64,000 bases of DNA from an uncultured Eubacteriales bacterium (GTDB lineage Bacteria; Bacillota; Clostridia; Saccharofermentanales; Saccharofermentanaceae), in contig OMWK01000003.1 in the NCBI GenBank assembly GCA_900314745.1, positions 62,001-126,000 on the forward strand, read 5' to 3'. The notes under the pieces are model-generated. The model was not told the origin of the DNA. It did not search any database and saw nothing but the letters and a program-made list of their open reading frames with translations. Below are positions 60,958 to 64,000 of this stretch, piece after piece (within the stretch, counting starts at the first letter, position 1; each line of letters opens with the position of its first letter). A program made the translations under genes and the position numbers.

Positions 60958-61625
60958 CTTGCTCCGTCCTGAGCTATGACAACCGAGAACGTCTGCCAAA
61001 TAAGCTTAAGATCCAAAAGTATACTCATATTCTCAATATAATCGAGGTCCATCTCTACCCACTCGTCCCACGGTACATCAACTCTGCCGCTGACCTGCCA
61101 GATACAGGTAAGTCCGGGGCGTACAGTATAACGCTGCATATCGTACGGATCCTCCTCCATATCGGTTGTTCCGATGGGTCTAGGACCTACTATGCTCATC
61201 TCGCCCTTGAATACGTTCCAAAGCTGCGGGAGCTCGTCTATTGATGTACGTCTGAGGAAATTGCCGATCTTGGTTATTCTGGGATCGTTATCGATCTTAT
61301 ATGCCATGCCGTTCTTGTCTTCTTCCTTAAGGACTTCCTTAAGCTTCTCCTCGGCGTTAACACACATACTTCTGAACTTGTGCATTGGGAAACGCTTCAT
61401 GTCCTTGCCGTAGCGTCTTGCCGTGAAGAACACAGGCCCGCCGTCTTCCTTCTTGATAAGGATTGCCACCACGGCGAAAAGCGGAAGCAGCAGTATTAGT
61501 GCGATACCGGAGGCAAAAATATCAAAAGCGCGCTTAATGAATTTGTACAGAATCGGCTTCTTCTTATATACGGCCTTCATATCCTGGCCGACATGCTTTC
61601 TTTCTACTGTTCTTGCTACAGGCAT
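60954..61625 (-). CDS. Priming sugar-phosphate transferase (undecaprenyl-phosphate)
   Basis: 223 residues. One membrane hairpin (about 31-53) and the bacterial sugar transferase block: KFRSMCVNAEEK, NDPRITKIGNFLRRTSIDEL, PQLWNVFKGEMSIVGPRP and RPGLTCIWQVSGR. Starts polysaccharide repeat synthesis by moving a sugar-1-phosphate to undecaprenyl phosphate. SD GGGAGC. First gene of the minus-strand polysaccharide operon, running down to the GT11. Confidence 0.93.
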   Translation of the reverse strand: MPVARTVERKHVGQDMKAVYKKKPILYKFIKRAFDIFASGIALILLLPLFAVVAILIKKEDGGPVFFTARRYGKDMKRFPMHKFRSMCVNAEEKLKEVLKEEDKNGMAYKIDNDPRITKIGNFLRRTSIDELPQLWNVFKGEMSIVGPRPIGTTDMEEDPYDMQRYTVRPGLTCIWQVSGRVDVPWDEWVEMDLDYIENMSILLDLKLIWQTFSVVIAQDGAR

Positions 61626-61766
61626 CCGTTGCTCCCGCTTAAATTTACTTGAGACTTCCTTATATTTTTAATAAGAACGTATTTATCATAATACCCCATT
61701 TCGATGATTACGGCAAAGATTAAATAGACGTTTACGGACTAAAGCAAAATACAAATCTCGCAAGAA

Positions 61767-63755
61767 ATGCTATTATATACAAAAAGTTCAGGATTCTTAG
61801 ATTCAATGATTCAAACAATTTTGGAAAAAATCTCATTTAAAGAGAACAAGATTCTTAATCTGGTAATAATAGTTCTATTCCTATTCGGTTCCCTGGTTAT
61901 GATTCACGCTAATTACAGTGTTGCCAATTTACCTCTGGTTATTCTTACTATTATTGCTCTCGCTCACGTCACGTTTAAGAATAAGAATGACTTGGTCAAG
62001 GACATCTATCTATTCCCTATAATGTTTATAGAAATAGTCTACTTCTTCCAGTTGCTTACGCTTATTGATGTAACCGAGGAGAAGGGAATAGTTTATCTTG
62101 CAATACTTTTACACAATAATATGCTATTTAAACTCATTCCCCTCATTCTTGCTTTCTATTTGATTGTTAGATCAATAGGAGGACTTAGAGCTACGGCAAT
62201 AATCGTTCCCATCCCTTTCGCGCTGCTTACTATAATAGATTTCTATGTCACTAGATTTAGAGGAAATGAGATCATCTTCTCTGACCTTCGAAGTGCAGGT
62301 ACGGCGCTTAACGTTGCCGGAGGCTATACATTCAATCCCATATTGCCCCTGGCCCTGGTCGTAGTACCCTATGCTCTCACCATAATTTGTGCATTTAACA
62401 TAGTTAAACCCAGTGTTCATCGGCGTTGGTACGAGAGAATAGTCTTTTTGGCTGCAGGTGTATTATCTCTTTCTTTGTTCGTTTATCTAACCGATAAATA
62501 CTCAGATGAGCACAAATTCGAGACATGGAGTTACAACGGAGCTATATATAATACGTTCTACATGAACTTCAGCATGTCGCTTCTTAAATCAATAATAATC
62601 ACTCCATCAGGTTACGACATTGATGTGATCGATGGTTATACAGAAACTGCTGTAGCTACACTTCCGGAAGATCCGCCAAATATAATAGTTGTAATGAATG
62701 AATCATACATGGACATCTCACTTTACCATGACCAGACCGGTGACATTGAAGATCCCGATCCGTACTGGGACAGCCTTACGGAGAATGCAATTCACGGCTA
62801 CGCTTTCTCATCAGTATTCGGTGGTAATACGGCTAATTCCGAATATGAATTCCTTACCGGACTTTCAATGGCAGACCTTCCGAGTGGATCCGTTGCCTTC
62901 AACCAGTTCATAGATGAGGATCTGCCGAGCCTTCCGAGATTCCTCGATAATCTCGGCTACAGCACTTATGCTCTGCACCCCTACTATAGTGACAGTTGGC
63001 ACCGTGACACCATATATCCTCTTATGGACTTCAACAATATGATATTCGCAGAGGATTTTGATTTCAGTACAGAAGATATAATACGTTCAACTGTCAGTGA
63101 TGTATGCGCCTATGACAATCTTCTGGAAAGATGTGACAGCAACAACGGTTTAGGTTTCTATTTCCTGATCACGATTCAGAATCATGGCGGCTATATAAAT
63201 GACTACAATGGAATAAACTTCACTACAACCAACTATATTGATTCACCTTCAGCTGAGTGTATTAATAACTACCTGACTCTTATTCATGAGAGTGATATAG
63301 CATTAGAACACCTGATTAACGAATTAAGCAACCGTGATGAGAAATATGTTCTTCTCATATTCGGCGACCATCAACCTGAGGCGGACTACCTGCAAACAGA
63401 TCTTGGACCCGGTGGTGTATCCTGGGTAATTCCATACATAATCTGGACAAATTATGATATGGATCCGGCTTTGATGGAAGAACTCGACCACACAACGGAC
63501 TACACCAGCATCAACTACCTCTCGCTGGACCTTCTCACCGTCGCGGGCATAACACCGGACCCGTACTACGACCTTCTTTACAGGATCAGGAACGAGGTAC
63601 CGTGCATTAACACCATGGGCTACCGCCTGTCAGGCGAAAGTGAATTCCACTCACGCGATGAGTCAGAAACAAACGATATGAGAAGATTGTATTCTTATAT
63701 CACTTACGACGTGCTTTTCGATGAGGAGGACAGCGCTGCAACAGCCCTTGGCTGA
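61767..63755 (+). CDS. LTA synthase-family sulfatase-fold membrane enzyme
   Basis: 662 residues. Five membrane helices in the first 240 residues, then an extracytoplasmic sulfatase-like domain: PPNIIVVMNESYMDI, FGGNTANSEYEFLTGLSM (Thr nucleophile expected here), HPYYSDSWHRDTIYPLM, and IFGDHQPE. LtaS-type enzymes polymerise glycerol phosphate from phosphatidylglycerol; relatives add phosphoglycerol or phosphoethanolamine to glycans. No SD at 61767; ATG 61806 is an equally good start. Confidence 0.87.
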   Translation: MLLYTKSSGFLDSMIQTILEKISFKENKILNLVIIVLFLFGSLVMIHANYSVANLPLVILTIIALAHVTFKNKNDLVKDIYLFPIMFIEIVYFFQLLTLIDVTEEKGIVYLAILLHNNMLFKLIPLILAFYLIVRSIGGLRATAIIVPIPFALLTIIDFYVTRFRGNEIIFSDLRSAGTALNVAGGYTFNPILPLALVVVPYALTIICAFNIVKPSVHRRWYERIVFLAAGVLSLSLFVYLTDKYSDEHKFETWSYNGAIYNTFYMNFSMSLLKSIIITPSGYDIDVIDGYTETAVATLPEDPPNIIVVMNESYMDISLYHDQTGDIEDPDPYWDSLTENAIHGYAFSSVFGGNTANSEYEFLTGLSMADLPSGSVAFNQFIDEDLPSLPRFLDNLGYSTYALHPYYSDSWHRDTIYPLMDFNNMIFAEDFDFSTEDIIRSTVSDVCAYDNLLERCDSNNGLGFYFLITIQNHGGYINDYNGINFTTTNYIDSPSAECINNYLTLIHESDIALEHLINELSNRDEKYVLLIFGDHQPEADYLQTDLGPGGVSWVIPYIIWTNYDMDPALMEELDHTTDYTSINYLSLDLLTVAGITPDPYYDLLYRIRNEVPCINTMGYRLSGESEFHSRDESETNDMRRLYSYITYDVLFDEEDSAATALG

Positions 63756-64000
63756 TCCGAATCATCCAGGCGAGCGAATACCATCAGCCAGAAGATGTTG
63801 AAGGAAGCATCAGCCAGATGATGTTCCATGGCACAGATGCAGGCGAACAAAGCGAGTATGCAAAGCGCGTACCCCTGCCTCTTCTTATACAACCTGTGCG
63901 GAATGTACCAAAGCAGAGCCATCATCAACGGATAAACCAGCACACCGCAGTGCAGAAGCTCATAAATGTACGAGCAGTCTATGAAGAAATAGTCCTCATT
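63704..64000 (-). CDS. C-terminus of a likely O-antigen polymerase / ligase-type membrane protein (partial)
   Basis: The frame is open to the right edge, so the 5' part is outside the window. The 98 visible residues contain YFFIDCSYIYELLHCGVLVY, two membrane helices and a short tail, the usual C-terminal plan of Wzy-type polymerases (D-(S/G)-Y--LL---G). Its 3' end overlaps the LTA-synthase-like gene by 52 bases in convergence. Confidence 0.6.
   Translation of the reverse strand, partial: NEDYFFIDCSYIYELLHCGVLVYPLMMALLWYIPHRLYKKRQGYALCILALFACICAMEHHLADASFNIFWLMVFARLDDSDQPRAVAALSSSSKSTS

Overview
The window looks like a chromosomal segment of an anaerobic, low-to-mid GC member of the Clostridia (Bacillota). 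Grounds: strong Shine-Dalgarno sites, a Gram-positive type IV pilus locus, HemZ, type II pantothenate kinase, DUF6062, a lipoteichoic-acid-synthase-like protein and many lipoproteins. Genus cannot be fixed from the sequence alone. Secreted Ig-repeat and GH3 proteins and a Thr/Pro-linked pilin would fit a fibre- or glycan-associated habitat, but that is inference.

Layout. 1-2750: divergent pair of a secreted Ig-like repeat protein (cut by the left edge) and a broken GH3 glycosidase lipoprotein gene. 2863-2938: tRNA-Pro(TGG). 2921-8523: a 5.6 kb integrated element bounded by 18-bp copies of the tRNA 3' end. It carries a cargo strand of immunity-type and unknown genes, a structured non-coding segment, then mobC, xis and an integrase with an in-frame amber stop, and no relaxase. 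8524-~11170: what looks like a second, decayed relative of the same element family, sharing its end sequence, its extended -10 promoter and a short repeat, with a lipoprotein/membrane cargo operon but no integration genes. It is followed by a truncated brnT with intact brnA and an IS110 fragment.

12-24 kb: housekeeping and envelope genes (a GT-C-like membrane protein, MgtE, an Xre regulator with a flavodoxin, a lipoprotein, a flavin reductase, a GT2, HemZ, DUF3810, DUF1624 and CoaW). 23.7-33.6 kb: a type IV pilus operon on the minus strand in the order pilB-pilT-pilC-pilM-pilN-pilO-pilA and three more prepilins. A large PilX-like protein lies apart at 36.7-38.8 kb, across a plus-strand operon of YebC, a P-loop/Asp23-like protein, DUF6062 and an unknown gene. 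39-52.8 kb: an exonuclease, two YfhO-type membrane proteins, a diacylglycerol kinase, a parvulin-like foldase, HtrA with a coupled 44-residue membrane peptide, YigZ, a degenerate Nudix protein, DUF4015 and SerRS.

52.9-64 kb: a surface-polysaccharide locus whose centre (about 52.9-60.4 kb) is visibly AT-rich. It has GT2, GT10 and GT11 fucosyltransferase-type genes, a flippase, GT4, GT2, a HAD phosphatase coupled to a phosphoribosyltransferase, the priming sugar-phosphate transferase, an LtaS-like enzyme and the 3' end of a likely O-antigen-polymerase gene. Together the window holds a pilus, several lipid-linked glycan systems and a tRNA-anchored hotspot for small mobile islands.
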